A stretch of DNA of 64,000 nucleotides from Bdellovibrio sp. SKB1291214 (GCF_002209355.2 NZ_CP106855.1:3100001-3164000); one strand, 5' to 3'. Shown: positions 54,101-64,000, counted from the first letter of the stretch. Numbers and translations are program-made. Notes: a model not told the origin generated them from the sequence alone.

Positions 54101-54982
54101 ATGTATAAATCCCTCATGAAAAAACATTATCGATTTTTAATTATGGCCACAGCTTTGCTATTCACAGCGTGCGGGCCTGGGGCTGATACTGCATCTTTAA
54201 ATTTAAACGACGATAGCTCCGCAATAATAAACGGAACCAAAGTAAGTACGCGCGCTAAAGACGGTTCACGGGGCGTGGTTCTTTTCCTGCCTGTGAATGG
54301 ATTAGGAATGGCGATGGGCATCTGCACGGCCACTCTGTTAACAGATCACAGTGTTCTGACTGCGGCACATTGCTATGACAAACATAGTAAGACCCTTGCG
54401 GGATTCAAAATTATTTTTGCGAACAACAAAGGTATTTCAACTCGCAGCTTTTTAAAACGTGAAGGCACCCACGAAGACGTTGTTATTCACCCTGGATTCC
54501 GTGATACAAAAGTGGGACTCCTTAACGACTTAGCGATCGCTTTTTTTGACGGAGGCGTTCCCGCAGGTTTTGAACCTATAGAATTTGAACGTGATCAAAG
54601 CAAAAACTATAATAACAGCTTTGTGACTGCTTTCGGTTATGGAAAAAACAAAGATTCTGGTGAAGTCTTTGCCGTGGGCTTTGGCAGCGCTGGAGACCTT
54701 TATAAAGCAATTATCAAAGTCAACGGTGCCTATGGTCTCATGCAAGATCGCTACGCCATCTTAAGCAAAGGTAACACTCAATTTATCTGCGGTGGTGACT
54801 CGGGTGGCGGCCAGTTTATTAACGTCAATGGCAAGCCTCGCCTGATTGGCGTTACTTCCTCCGTTCGAGGACAAGAGGATATCTTCGGTCATGTTTCCTG
54901 CACGGAAGGTCGCTCGACGGCGATGAAGGTGTCCTATTTTGCTAGCTGGATAGATGAGGTGCATGAGGCAGCCAGACGGTAA
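54101..54982 (+). CDS. Trypsin-like serine protease lipoprotein
   Basis: 293 aa (288 if the ATG at 54116 is used; neither has a good Shine-Dalgarno). The lipobox is LFTAC. The mature protein starts with IINGTKV, resembling the trypsin N-terminus, and carries the catalytic triad: LTAAHCYD (His), NDLAIAFF (Asp) and CGGDSGGGQF (Ser). Extracytoplasmic and membrane-tethered or released. In predators such proteases degrade prey protein, but that role is not shown here. The 3' end overlaps the 3' end of the minus-strand histidine kinase by 41 nt. Confidence 0.92.
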   Translation: MYKSLMKKHYRFLIMATALLFTACGPGADTASLNLNDDSSAIINGTKVSTRAKDGSRGVVLFLPVNGLGMAMGICTATLLTDHSVLTAAHCYDKHSKTLAGFKIIFANNKGISTRSFLKREGTHEDVVIHPGFRDTKVGLLNDLAIAFFDGGVPAGFEPIEFERDQSKNYNNSFVTAFGYGKNKDSGEVFAVGFGSAGDLYKAIIKVNGAYGLMQDRYAILSKGNTQFICGGDSGGGQFINVNGKPRLIGVTSSVRGQEDIFGHVSCTEGRSTAMKVSYFASWIDEVHEAARR

Positions 54983-57557
54983 ATTTCGTCTGCGCCGAAT
55001 CGCAATCCAAAAAGAATTTTCCGTTGTGAGACTGGATAATACCCATACTGATGCTAAGTCCCAGTCCCACTCCCTTACCGACCTCTTTGGTCGTAAAGAA
55101 CGGCTGCATGATTTTCTCGCGCATTTCTAAGGGTACCCCTGGGCCGGTATCACTCACACAGATTTCAACCCCGCCTGCGTTGTAATACGCTTCAATACGA
55201 ACCCGCTTCACAGAGCTGCGCTCAACGGCATCAAAGGCATTATTCAATAGATTCAAAAGGACCTGAGAAATTTGATAGGGACGACATTTCACTGTCAGCC
55301 CCGGCTCAATGGAGGCCGTCAAATGCACTCCATGCTGCTTGAACTTTTCGTGGCAAAACGCCAACGTGTCATCAATGATCACAGCGATTTCAACTTCTTC
55401 CATATCGTCTAAAACAGACTCGTGGGCATAACTTCGAAGCCCGCGCACAATTTTAGCAATTCGCCCCACCATCGACTCAACCGAATCAATTCGACGATTT
55501 AAATCAACATCGCTTCCTAACCCTTTGTTATTCAAATTTTTACGAAGCATGCTTAAGTAACCACCGATAACCGCCAACGGATTGTTGATCTCATGAGCGA
55601 TCCCTGCAGCCATCTCACCTAAAGTGGCTAAACGCGACGATACTAAGATTTTTTCCTCGCGCTCTTTCAAAAGGCGTTCGCGCTCTTTTCTTTGCGTGAC
55701 GTCTTCGGCAACTACCAAATAGCCACTCATTTCACCTTGTTCATTCGTCACTCGATGTAACGACAAAGCCATATTAAAGGATCTGCCATTTTTAGAAATA
55801 AAAGTCCGCTCGTACCCTGGAGCATCCCCTGTTTCAAAGATGGCTTCCAGATAGTCATGCCCATTGTCCAAAGTTCTACCAAGTTTTTCTTCCATGCGAC
55901 CGCGGTACATCATGACTTCGGAATATTCACCCAACAAAGTCACTCTCTTACCGATCAAATCCGCCTCGGTATAGCCCAAAAGATCTTCTGTCGCCTTGTT
56001 AATACTGGAAACATTTCCGAATTGATCGAGTTGTAAGAGAAGCAAAGAAATACTGTCGCGCCCTGCTTTGTGCCAATCAAAAGCTTCTTTCATGCGACGT
56101 TCAGATTCCCGGGAACGTTGATAGAAAACCAAACTCATCGCCAGCAACACAGAGACACTCACCCCGCAGACTCCAATCACCCCGGGTAAATAAGATGAAT
56201 TGTTCTGAACTATTTCTGGAGTGGGCGTGACTGTGAATTGCCAATTTGCGTTCAAAGCTTTATAGGTGGCCGTATAGCCCCAGTCGCGCATGTAAACTTG
56301 GCCAGCGTTTCCTGTATTTAAAAACTCATGGTCATCATCATCTTTAATACGGACATAGTATCCCGGAGCAATTGCAGCCTCTTGAAAAAACGAATCTGCT
56401 CCCAACACCACACTTAATACACCTAAAAAATCATCTCCACGGAAGACAGGATAATAAAGGACGATACCATCCCCACCGGTCACCAACGGAATAACGTCTG
56501 ATAAAATCGGCTCACGGTTAGCCAGCATTTTTTCAATCACACCTTGGGAACCGCGTTGTTGAGTTAACTTCATCCCAATCACGCGCTCCGGATTGCGATT
56601 CAAAGGATAGATCCACTTCGCTAAAAGATCTTTTTCGGCCCAAAGAATTCGGCGAATCCCTTTAAAGTCGGCTGTATAAATCTGAGCATCGATCTGCCAG
56701 GACTCTTTATTTTTATAGTCGTTTAAGATGAATCTTTTCGCCATTCGCTCCAGAGAACGATTCAGCGCAGTAAAAACTGCATCAAAATTTTCTAAAATAG
56801 CAGTCGTACGAATCTCTGTGATCGTGCGGTTTTTTTGATAGTCCTTGATCAACAAAAGCTGCATCAATCCAACGGTTACGAAAATCCCTGCCGACAAAAC
56901 ATAGAATGGCAAAAATCGACGGCGAGAAAATCCAAGACGAGTCATTCGCTGGCGCAATTGCAACATCAGAGCAAACGACAGCGTGACAAAACATACGGAC
57001 GTATGGGGAGCCATTCGCGCAAAGCTCCCCCAGCCATATTGGGAGTTTATATCAAATATAGTTCCTACAGCACCGACCAACCCGACACAGCATACAATCG
57101 AAGCACAGGTCACCCGCACGAACTGACAAAGCAACGTGTTCTTATTAAAAAAAACTCCCAGGCCCATTAAGAACATGGCAATACAAGTGCTGGCCGCCAT
57201 GCGCCCCGGGAAAGGCGTTCCTGGCTCTTCAAAATAGCGTACAAAAAATAAGTCTAAACCGGAGGTGTAACCAAAGGGATACTGCAGAAAGGTGACCGCA
57301 GCAAAGCTCATCACTAAAATTGCGCAAACGCGTCCGATTTTAAAATGATCGCGATCTGAAAAAACAATTCCTAAAGACAGAAAACTGAAAAGCAACGCGG
57401 TATTAAAAACCATCGCATTATAGCCGGCAGCTAAACGAATCATCGCCGGATTTTGAGTAAGCCACCCGCCCATGACGATAATCGCCACGCACAAAACCAA
57501 AAATGCTAAGACGTTGTGCAGTCTGGGAGAGTATTTATTGAATGACACGCGTGACAC
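54942..57557 (-). CDS. Sensor histidine kinase (multi-helix N-terminus, CHASE, PAS, HisKA, HATPase)
   Basis: 871 aa. About eight N-terminal helices (1-250; MASE-like), a CHASE-type extracytoplasmic sensor (about 260-450), a further helix (about 465-485), a PAS domain (about 515-630), HisKA with [18 protein letters not shown] (phospho-His) and a C-terminal ATPase domain with [18 protein letters not shown] and [12 protein letters not shown]. The start is GTG at 57557 inside the rel 3' end, with AAAGG at 8 nt, so rel and the kinase are coupled. No response regulator is adjacent. Signal unknown. Confidence 0.9.
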   Translation of the reverse strand: MSRVSFNKYSPRLHNVLAFLVLCVAIIVMGGWLTQNPAMIRLAAGYNAMVFNTALLFSFLSLGIVFSDRDHFKIGRVCAILVMSFAAVTFLQYPFGYTSGLDLFFVRYFEEPGTPFPGRMAASTCIAMFLMGLGVFFNKNTLLCQFVRVTCASIVCCVGLVGAVGTIFDINSQYGWGSFARMAPHTSVCFVTLSFALMLQLRQRMTRLGFSRRRFLPFYVLSAGIFVTVGLMQLLLIKDYQKNRTITEIRTTAILENFDAVFTALNRSLERMAKRFILNDYKNKESWQIDAQIYTADFKGIRRILWAEKDLLAKWIYPLNRNPERVIGMKLTQQRGSQGVIEKMLANREPILSDVIPLVTGGDGIVLYYPVFRGDDFLGVLSVVLGADSFFQEAAIAPGYYVRIKDDDDHEFLNTGNAGQVYMRDWGYTATYKALNANWQFTVTPTPEIVQNNSSYLPGVIGVCGVSVSVLLAMSLVFYQRSRESERRMKEAFDWHKAGRDSISLLLLQLDQFGNVSSINKATEDLLGYTEADLIGKRVTLLGEYSEVMMYRGRMEEKLGRTLDNGHDYLEAIFETGDAPGYERTFISKNGRSFNMALSLHRVTNEQGEMSGYLVVAEDVTQRKERERLLKEREEKILVSSRLATLGEMAAGIAHEINNPLAVIGGYLSMLRKNLNNKGLGSDVDLNRRIDSVESMVGRIAKIVRGLRSYAHESVLDDMEEVEIAVIIDDTLAFCHEKFKQHGVHLTASIEPGLTVKCRPYQISQVLLNLLNNAFDAVERSSVKRVRIEAYYNAGGVEICVSDTGPGVPLEMREKIMQPFFTTKEVGKGVGLGLSISMGIIQSHNGKFFLDCDSAQTKFTVWLPHAPHLSS

Positions 57558-59748
57558 CGATAATGCCTTTGATTTTTTGAATCTCGTAAATGGCCTGGTT
57601 CAATTGTAAGGCATCCTTCACTGAGACTTCAAAATTACAAACGGCTTTCTTATCCTTTGTCGTGCGAATCTGCGCGGACTGAATATTGATACCCTGCTGG
57701 GCAAAGGCCTCGGACATGGATTTTAACAAACCTGGGTTGTCTTGAGAGATGATTTTCAGGCGCACGATACGCTCTTGCCCTTCACCTGCCACTTTAACAT
57801 TCCAAGCGACATCCACTTTACGAAGCTGATCGAATTCAAATGCTTTGCTGCAATCACTGCGATGGATGGTGATACCGCGACCACGGCTGATAAAGCCCAC
57901 AATCGGATCGCCAGGGATCGGATGGCAGCATTTCGCATAGTGCACCAGCATGTCATCCATACCGTCCACAGAAACCAACGAATTGGTTTTGCGCGTTTTA
58001 TGAGTCGCCGCGCGCATGACTCTTTCCATAAAGGTAGAGTCTTCCGTTTTGGCAGCTTCCTTCGCGATATTTTCTGGAGAAAGTCTTTCAACCAAAACGC
58101 GTGTTTCAAGTTTTCCGTAACCAACAGTGACGTATAGCTCTTCGACGTCTTTCAGGCCGAAATCTTTTAAGTATTGCTCAAAGGCTGGGCCTTTCAAATA
58201 CTTTACGGCGGCCATGCCAAATTTGCGGAATTCTTTTTCCACCAACTCTTTACCCAGCAAGATGGAACGACGACGCTGTTCTTCTTTCACAAAGGCGCGA
58301 ATTTTCGCCTTGGCTTTATTGGTTACAACAAACTTCAACCAATCCTTGGAAGGCTCTTGGCCTTTACCAGTGATGATTTCAACCGTGTCCCCGTTACTCA
58401 ACTGATGTTTTAGCGGAACCATCTTACCATTGACTCGGGCGCCGACACATTTGTTACCAAGCTCGGTATGAACCGCATACGCAAAGTCCACAGGTGTGGC
58501 ACCTTCGGGAAATTCCCGCACTTCACCGGTTGGAGTGAAAACGTAAATTTCAGTTTCAAATAAATCCGTTTTAACGGTATCAAGAAATTCATCGGGACTG
58601 CGCACCTGCTGATGCCATGAAACCAAATCACGCAGCCAGTTGGCCTGCTGCATTTCATCGGATTCCATCTTGCCGCGCTCTTTGTACTTCCAGTGCGCCG
58701 CGATCCCCATCTCGGCAATCAAGTGCATGTCTGAAGTACGAATTTGAATTTCAATGCGCTCCCCACCTGGGCCTACCACTGTCGTATGAAGTGACTGATA
58801 GTTATTGGCTTTAGGCATAGCGATGAAGTCTTTAAAACGACCTGGAACGGGTTTCCACAAGGAGTGAACCAAACCCAGCGCCGCATAACATTCAGCAACG
58901 CTTTCAACGATCACACGAAACGCAAGAACGTCATAGACCTGATCGTAATCAAGATTACGACTTTGCATTTTGCGGTACACGGACCATAAATGCTTGGAAC
59001 GTCCATAGACCTCGAACTTAAATCCAACTTTACTAAGTTCTTTGGAAATCAAATGCTTCACATCTTCGATGTAACGATTTTGTTCTGCTTCTGTTTTCTT
59101 AATTTGTTGGATCAATTGGTAATACATGTCGGGGCGATAGTAACGGAAGCACAGGTCTTCCAGCTCGATTTTCAGAGCACTGATACCCATACGACCCGCA
59201 AGCGGACAGTAAATTTCTAAAGTTTCCAGAGCGATTTTTTCTTGCTTATCAAAAGGCATGAAATTCAAAGTACGCATGTTGTGCAAGCGATCGGCTAATT
59301 TCACCAAAACGACTCGCACATCTTTACCCATCGCCACGATCATCTTGCGAATATTTTCGCCCTGTTTTTCGTGGGAGTTTTTGAATTTCATCTGACCAAT
59401 TTTTGTAACACCATCAACCAGATGAGCAACAGCATCACCAAACTCACGGCGGATATCCTCGAGAGTGGCGTCCGTGTCTTCAACAGTGTCATGCAATAAA
59501 CCTGTGGCAATTGTATCTAGATCCAGGCGAAGATCCGCTAAGATAGCAGCAACAGAAAGTGGATGAGAAATATACGGCTCACCACTGCGACGGATTTGAC
59601 CCTCGTGATGTTTCTCGGAAAAGTAATAGGCTTTTTCAATAAATTTTAAATCAGCATTCGGCCAGTAGCCTTTAATGCGATTTAGAAGATCATCAACTGT
59701 TTTGACCGGCTTGTGGGACAAGCCGCTCTCTTTTTGCGGTTCCGCCAT
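57535..59748 (-). CDS. rel: Bifunctional (p)ppGpp synthetase/hydrolase Rel
   Basis: 737 aa. The N-terminal HD hydrolase domain (HHEGQIRRSGEPYISHPL, LLHDTVEDTD) is followed by the synthetase domain with RFKD (the RXKD form of bifunctional enzymes) and the YQSLHT motif, TGS (about 395-455), a helical/zinc-finger region with HYAKCCHPIPGD, and ACT (about 665-737). All catalytic motifs of both activities are intact. A hairpin GTCAG/CTGAC (59755-59769) lies just before the ATG, which lacks a clear Shine-Dalgarno. Confidence 0.96.
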   Translation of the reverse strand: MAEPQKESGLSHKPVKTVDDLLNRIKGYWPNADLKFIEKAYYFSEKHHEGQIRRSGEPYISHPLSVAAILADLRLDLDTIATGLLHDTVEDTDATLEDIRREFGDAVAHLVDGVTKIGQMKFKNSHEKQGENIRKMIVAMGKDVRVVLVKLADRLHNMRTLNFMPFDKQEKIALETLEIYCPLAGRMGISALKIELEDLCFRYYRPDMYYQLIQQIKKTEAEQNRYIEDVKHLISKELSKVGFKFEVYGRSKHLWSVYRKMQSRNLDYDQVYDVLAFRVIVESVAECYAALGLVHSLWKPVPGRFKDFIAMPKANNYQSLHTTVVGPGGERIEIQIRTSDMHLIAEMGIAAHWKYKERGKMESDEMQQANWLRDLVSWHQQVRSPDEFLDTVKTDLFETEIYVFTPTGEVREFPEGATPVDFAYAVHTELGNKCVGARVNGKMVPLKHQLSNGDTVEIITGKGQEPSKDWLKFVVTNKAKAKIRAFVKEEQRRRSILLGKELVEKEFRKFGMAAVKYLKGPAFEQYLKDFGLKDVEELYVTVGYGKLETRVLVERLSPENIAKEAAKTEDSTFMERVMRAATHKTRKTNSLVSVDGMDDMLVHYAKCCHPIPGDPIVGFISRGRGITIHRSDCSKAFEFDQLRKVDVAWNVKVAGEGQERIVRLKIISQDNPGLLKSMSEAFAQQGINIQSAQIRTTKDKKAVCNFEVSVKDALQLNQAIYEIQKIKGIIGVTRVIQ

Positions 59749-59754
59749 ATTCTA

Positions 59755-59769
59755 GTCAGTTTACCTGAC
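59755..59769 (-). promoter_or_regulatory. Hairpin before the rel start codon
   Basis: GTCAG (59755-59759) and CTGAC (59765-59769) pair around 5 nt on the 5' side of the rel ATG (59748), and the stem includes the only AGG-like bases near the start. It may reduce rel translation. The short stem could also be chance. Confidence 0.3.
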
Positions 59770-59850
59770 AAGAATATGGGTCTCCAAATAGATTCGCTTT
59801 ATAATTGGAATTTATTAGTATTTTTAGGAACTTAAGACCTTCGTCCTAGA

Positions 59851-60090
59851 CTATTTATTCAAATCTTTTTCGATCTGAAGAAGAGCATCTTTAGGATCCA
59901 TCGCTACTTCGTAACCTACGTTACCGATAGCAACTTCACGAAGTGCCGATACGATGTATTTGTTTGAACGAGTAGAAACTGTTGCTTCAGCACCTTTAAG
60001 AAGTTGCTTAGCTCTTTTAGCAACCATCAATACAAGAGCAAATCTGTTAGGTACTTTTTCTAAGCAATCTTCAACGGTTACACGAGCCAT
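59851..60090 (-). CDS. rpoZ: RNA polymerase omega subunit
   Basis: 79 aa. [30 protein letters not shown] matches the omega N-terminus. GGAGG lies 6 nt before the ATG. Omega aids RNAP assembly and, in many Proteobacteria, takes part in ppGpp binding; the rel gene lies 100 nt downstream. 51 nt after gmk. Confidence 0.95.
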   Translation of the reverse strand: MARVTVEDCLEKVPNRFALVLMVAKRAKQLLKGAEATVSTRSNKYIVSALREVAIGNVGYEVAMDPKDALLQIEKDLNK

Positions 60091-60141
60091 TTAATGCCTC
60101 CGAGAGCAATTTAATCGTCAATTTAAACGACGAAAGTACCC

Positions 60142-60699
60142 TTAAGCTAGTAACTTTTCAATGATTTTCTTAAATTCAGAGTAGGAATGCTCGAAGTTGT
60201 CGTTCACGATCTGGAAGTCGAACTTAGAAGCTTCAGCGATCTCTTTCTCAGCGTTAGCCATACGAACCTCAATGTCCGCAGGCATGCCCCCGTCTCTTTT
60301 TTCGATTCTGCGACGCAGCTCGTCGATAGATGGGGGTAGGATAAAGATCGTTTTAGCGTCTGGGTACTTCGATTTGAATGTCTGCACACCTTGGATGTCG
60401 ATATCCATGATCGCGCACTTATCGGCTTTCCAAGTGGATTCTAGGGATTCATAGGAAGTCCCATAGAAATTCGTGTGCACCTTTGCCCACTCCACAAAGA
60501 AGTTTTGCTCAATTTTCTGTTTAAACTCGTCGTGGGAGATAAAGTGGTACTGAAGACCGTCCTTTTCCCCTTTGCGAATGTTGCGTGTCGTGAACGTGAC
60601 GATATCCACGAGCTGTGGAAGCTCTTCAATCGCCTTTGCTACGAAACTACTTTTTCCGGCGCCGCTGGGAGCAGCGACAATAATCATTCGCGTTTTCAT
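60142..60699 (-). CDS. gmk: Guanylate kinase
   Basis: 185 aa. ATP + GMP to ADP + GDP. P-loop IIVAAPSGAGKSSF, TFTTRNIRKGEKDG and the GYHFIS-like region DGLQYHFISHDEF, ending in NDNFEHSYSEF. The ATG at 60699 is used because the P-loop begins 6 residues later; a longer frame starts inside yicC. 1 nt after the yicC stop; order rpoZ-gmk-yicC is common. Confidence 0.96.
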   Translation of the reverse strand: MKTRMIIVAAPSGAGKSSFVAKAIEELPQLVDIVTFTTRNIRKGEKDGLQYHFISHDEFKQKIEQNFFVEWAKVHTNFYGTSYESLESTWKADKCAIMDIDIQGVQTFKSKYPDAKTIFILPPSIDELRRRIEKRDGGMPADIEVRMANAEKEIAEASKFDFQIVNDNFEHSYSEFKKIIEKLLA

Positions 60700-60700
60700 A

Positions 60701-61582
60701 TTATTGAACGTTTTGAACCTGTTCTCTAAGTCTTTCAATGAGGGTTTTTGCTTCTACCACGCTTTGAGTGATCTTGGCTACTTGAGACTTTGAACCAATC
60801 GTATTCACTTCACGCAGCAATTCTTGTGTATAGAAATCAAGCTTCTTTCCCTCAGCCTGCTGAGAAGCGATCAACTGGCGATAGTTTTTAATGTGCTCAG
60901 TTAAACGGCTTAATTCTTCGTTGATATCTGCTTTTTCAAGCTGAATCACGATTTCTTGAGACAAACGAGCGGGATCAATCTCGTTGCCTTTCATACGGGC
61001 ACGAACTTTGGTTTCATATCTTTCTTGAAGTTGCGCATTGGCGTCTTCGCGAAGATCGGTAATAACTTTGATTTCTTTATCCAATGACGAAAGAAGTTTT
61101 TCTAAGTCCTTGCGCAGAGCTTTCCCCTCGCGGATGCGCTCTTTATCACAGTTGGCACAAGCTTCAGTAAAAGCTTTTTTCAACGTCTTCTCTTCACCTG
61201 CGAAAAGCTCATAACTTTCTTCGAGCTTGATCACATCTGGCAAACGAGCCATGGCTTCCAAGTGAACTTGAAAGGGAATGCCCATTTCCTTAGCGAGATG
61301 CTTATAGGCCGTCACATATTTTTTTACCAATGCATCGTTCACCGTCATTTGCGCTTTACCAGCGGCCGCTGCTTTTACTTTGCGAGAAACAAAAACATCC
61401 ACTGTTCCGCGCGATAAAGACGCACCTAAGATTTTTTTAAGATCTGCTTCGAACGCAACGAATTCACGTGGCAAATGAAAGCGCGTTTCTAAAAAGCGAC
61501 CATTCACAGCGCGAATGCTGACTTCCACAGAAACATCTTTTGATTGAACCTTGGCGGTTCCATAACCGGTCATGCTTTTCAT
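60701..61582 (-). CDS. yicC: YicC/YloC family endoribonuclease
   Basis: 293 aa. MKSMTGYGTAKV and SIRAVNGRFLETRFHLP are the YicC N-terminal signature, and the C-terminal DUF1732 part has EIVIQLEKADINEELSRLTEHI and GKKLDFYTQELLREVNTIGSKS. The family cleaves RNA in vitro and in E. coli affects a small RNA. The start overlaps the miaA stop (ATGA). Confidence 0.93.
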   Translation of the reverse strand: MKSMTGYGTAKVQSKDVSVEVSIRAVNGRFLETRFHLPREFVAFEADLKKILGASLSRGTVDVFVSRKVKAAAAGKAQMTVNDALVKKYVTAYKHLAKEMGIPFQVHLEAMARLPDVIKLEESYELFAGEEKTLKKAFTEACANCDKERIREGKALRKDLEKLLSSLDKEIKVITDLREDANAQLQERYETKVRARMKGNEIDPARLSQEIVIQLEKADINEELSRLTEHIKNYRQLIASQQAEGKKLDFYTQELLREVNTIGSKSQVAKITQSVVEAKTLIERLREQVQNVQ

Positions 61583-62547
61583 ATATTTCCATTCTTGTCG
61601 GCAGGGCCATTTGTGGTCAAAGAGTTCAGGAATTTCTCGACCACTGCTCTTGCATCATTATATCCGCGAGCACCATCAAACCAATGAATCTCTTTGTCTC
61701 GCTGAAACCACGTTTTTTGGCGCTTGGCGAGCTGGCGAGTATTTGTCGTGATTTGCTCTAACAGTTCATCTTCATTGATACGGCCCTTGATGAACTCAAT
61801 GGATTCTTTATAACCCACGCTGCTGAGGGGAGCCCAATTCTCCAGACCTTGATCGAGGAGTCTTTCAACTTCGTCAATCAATCCATCCTTTAGCATCTTG
61901 TGCGCGCGCAAAGCAATGCGCTCACGCAGGACATCGCGCTCCCATTCGGGGCCAATTTTTAAAAGCGGAAATGGAAAAGGTTCTTTGGTTTCATCAAACT
62001 CTTTTTGAATTTGCGTCACACCCTTCCCCTGCGTGCGGATCAACTCGATCCCACGACCAATTCGATAATGATCTGCTAAGTTTACTTTCCCTGCGTACAC
62101 GGGATCGACTTTGGAAAGTTCCGCGTGCAATCGTTCGGGCCCACCTGGTTCTTGCAACTCTTTCGCTATTTGTGCTTTTACTTCGTCAGAAATCTTGGTG
62201 ACTGGATACATGCCTTTTTCAATCGCCATGAAATAAAAGCCCGTACCGCCCACTACAAATGCCGGCGTTCCATCTGGAAGGGCATCCATAGTTTTCATAA
62301 AATCTTCGCAATAAGTTCCAGCGGTGCTTTCGCTTGGAGGATCGACATACCCCAAGAGATAATGGGGAACCAAGTTTACTTCTTCTGCTGTGGGTTTTGC
62401 AGCGCCAATTTGAACTTTAGAATAACACTGAACGGAATCGCAATTTAAAATCACGCCGCCGAATTCCCGCGCAAGTTTAAGCGCCCACTCGCTTTTACCA
62501 GTGGCGGTCGAACCAACAACGAAAATAACGGGTTTGTTTTTATTCAT
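61579..62547 (-). CDS. miaA: tRNA dimethylallyltransferase
   Basis: 322 aa. Adds the isopentenyl group to A37 of tRNAs reading U-starting codons. P-loop VVGSTATGKSEW (about 10-21), LNCDSVQCYS, the FVVGGTGFY region and a C-terminal RQLAKRQKTWFQRD. Overlaps mutL stop by 1 nt (TAATG) and is coupled to yicC. Confidence 0.96.
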   Translation of the reverse strand: MNKNKPVIFVVGSTATGKSEWALKLAREFGGVILNCDSVQCYSKVQIGAAKPTAEEVNLVPHYLLGYVDPPSESTAGTYCEDFMKTMDALPDGTPAFVVGGTGFYFMAIEKGMYPVTKISDEVKAQIAKELQEPGGPERLHAELSKVDPVYAGKVNLADHYRIGRGIELIRTQGKGVTQIQKEFDETKEPFPFPLLKIGPEWERDVLRERIALRAHKMLKDGLIDEVERLLDQGLENWAPLSSVGYKESIEFIKGRINEDELLEQITTNTRQLAKRQKTWFQRDKEIHWFDGARGYNDARAVVEKFLNSLTTNGPADKNGNI

Positions 62548-64000
62548 TAAACAATTCGTCCAAAGTCCTTTTCAAGTTTATAGAACGGATACTCCACGCT
62601 CACAGGTCGTCCATGAGGACAGAAACTGGATAACGGGAAGTGATCCATCTCGCGCAAAAGATTCTTCATCTGATCGATACTCAGCGCCTGGCCTGCACGC
62701 ACCACAGAATGGCACGCCATCGTGGCACAGATATCTCCCACAGCTCTTTCCAAAGAATAGCTGCCACCTTGATCAACAACCTCTGTTGCCATGCGATCCA
62801 AAACTTTTCCTAAGATAGATTCTTTAATAAATAACGGAGCCGCCTTCACACCCACAGTGCCCGGGCCAAGGGCTTCAATGAAAACTCCCAAGCGTTCAAT
62901 ATCTTTAGCAAGCACGAGCAAGCCTTCGACTTTTTCAGGGGACATATCAATTGCCAGGGGAAATAGGAAATCTTGAATATCAATCTTCCCACCCTTCCAA
63001 GCAATCATCAGTTTTTCATAGGCAACACGTTCGTGAGCAGCATGTTGATCCACGAAAACCATTTTTTCGCGATGTTGAGTTACAATATAAGTAAGATTAG
63101 CTTGCCCCAAAACTTCCAGAGATGACCAGTAACCACCACTGACCGGAGCAATTGCCTCTGATGTCGCTTCAGTCCCATGGTTTCTTGAAGCCTGGAATTC
63201 ACCACGAGATTCTGCAGCCTCTGCCAAAGCTTGATAGCTCATTTGCGGCTGTTGAACCGAGGCCGTTGGAAAACTGAAATCTTTTTTCTGAAATTGAGTC
63301 GTTTTAAAAGTTGAATCCTGAAAGGCCAAGTTTTCCTTAGGCATTTCCTGAGCCGAGTCCTGCCTTGTGACCTCACCGGAATAGTTTGCAAAATTAGGCA
63401 AACCCTTCGCCGAAGAATATGTCGCTGAAGGATCCGAGTAATCAATAGCCCCGCCTGCATCGTTGAATTGCGACTGAGAACGAAGTTGACCACTTTGCTG
63501 AATCCATGGAGCATTTTCCAGAGTCGAGCGCAAAGCTCCCGCCACCGCACGGAATGCCAGAGAGGGATCATGGAATTTCACTTGGGATTTCGTCGGGTGA
63601 ATGTTCACGTCAATATATTCAGGATCAGTTTCAACCCAGACACAGGCGATCGGATATTCGCCGTGCATAAGAAGACTGCGATAGGCTTCATTCACCGCTG
63701 CCTGCAAACTGCGATCTTGAATCCAGCGATTCTGCGCAAACAGCCAAATATTTTTCGCGGTCTTAGCAACGTTATGGGGATCCGCAAACACCGCATAGGC
63801 CTTTACGTATTCACGTTGTGCTTCACCGACGAACAGGGGTTTGATTTCAAGAATCTGCTCCGCCCGTTCCTTGCGATCTTTGCAAGCTGGCCAGAAATTG
63901 ACGAGCTTGGAATTTTCTTGGATACGAAACTCAACATCGTAATGAGCCAATGCCATGGCCTTTAATGTTGTTTTAATCGCCGTGTGTTCTGCGGCATCTG
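62547..64000 (-). CDS. mutL: DNA mismatch repair protein MutL (C-terminal part, 5' end outside window)
   Basis: 484 codons are visible; the reading frame stays open to position 64000, so the N-terminal ATPase motifs are off the edge. Visible: the transducer domain end (EYIDVNIHPTKSQVKF), a long variable linker, and the C-terminal domain with DQHAAHERVAYE, which fits the DQHA-x2-E-x4-E endonuclease motif, plus ACHSVVRAG and CPHGRPVSV. This MutL should therefore nick DNA, as in methyl-independent mismatch repair. Confidence 0.95.
   Translation of the reverse strand, partial: DAAEHTAIKTTLKAMALAHYDVEFRIQENSKLVNFWPACKDRKERAEQILEIKPLFVGEAQREYVKAYAVFADPHNVAKTAKNIWLFAQNRWIQDRSLQAAVNEAYRSLLMHGEYPIACVWVETDPEYIDVNIHPTKSQVKFHDPSLAFRAVAGALRSTLENAPWIQQSGQLRSQSQFNDAGGAIDYSDPSATYSSAKGLPNFANYSGEVTRQDSAQEMPKENLAFQDSTFKTTQFQKKDFSFPTASVQQPQMSYQALAEAAESRGEFQASRNHGTEATSEAIAPVSGGYWSSLEVLGQANLTYIVTQHREKMVFVDQHAAHERVAYEKLMIAWKGGKIDIQDFLFPLAIDMSPEKVEGLLVLAKDIERLGVFIEALGPGTVGVKAAPLFIKESILGKVLDRMATEVVDQGGSYSLERAVGDICATMACHSVVRAGQALSIDQMKNLLREMDHFPLSSFCPHGRPVSVEYPFYKLEKDFGRIV

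Overview
The window is a gene-dense chromosomal segment from a Gram-negative bacterium. It has signal peptides, lipoboxes, an outer-membrane beta-barrel, a type II secretion system (T2SS), ResB/CcsA cytochrome c maturation and an alternative complex III. By eye the GC content is in the mid-to-high 40s. This gene set, the many small secreted proteins of unknown function and a solitary HNH endonuclease of a repeated style suggest a Bdellovibrio-like predator (Bdellovibrionota). That placement is an inference: there is no rRNA or other decisive marker here, and no tRNA, CRISPR array or transposase was seen.

Layout. (1) 1-5.8 kb, minus strand: the start of infC with an AUU start codon, thrS, a Cys-repeat secreted protein, a large secreted protein with a PI3K/HipA-like kinase signature, and a lipoprotein. 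(2) 5.9-16.6 kb, minus: the six-gene alternative complex III operon (actA-F) preceded by resB and ccsA, which attach heme to its c-type cytochromes. (3) 16.6-22.3 kb: N-formylglutamate amidohydrolase divergent from a PduO-type cobalamin adenosyltransferase and a putative acyltransferase, then four poorly known envelope proteins including a CHASE3-GAF protein. (4) 22.4-34.1 kb, minus: a nine-gene overlapping operon purF-E-C-D-N-L-Q-H-M covering IMP synthesis except purB, behind a structured leader with a terminator-like hairpin. (5) 34.1-36.1 kb: a secreted protein and the HNH endonuclease. (6) 36.2-51.3 kb: an unknown gene divergent from a T2SS cluster gspCDEF ... gspGHIJKLMN. The cluster is interrupted by an opposite-strand RibD-like reductase and a 229 bp element bounded by 30 bp inverted repeats. 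(7) 51.5-55 kb: ssb, a 640 bp non-coding stretch with strong secondary structure, a lipoprotein/beta-barrel pair and a trypsin-like lipoprotein protease. (8) 54.9-64 kb, minus: mutL (5' part outside the window), miaA, yicC, gmk, rpoZ, the bifunctional Rel (p)ppGpp enzyme, and a CHASE-PAS histidine kinase overlapping the end of rel.

Functionally, the window joins respiration (quinol to cytochrome c via complex III alternative), purine synthesis, protein export across the outer membrane, and stringent-response, tRNA-modification and mismatch-repair housekeeping. The least explained parts are the non-coding ones: the pur leader, the inverted-repeat element inside the T2SS cluster, and the GC-rich nested hairpin downstream of ssb. 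The two hairpin elements do not obviously share sequence but have a similar layout: long outer arms around several short hairpins.
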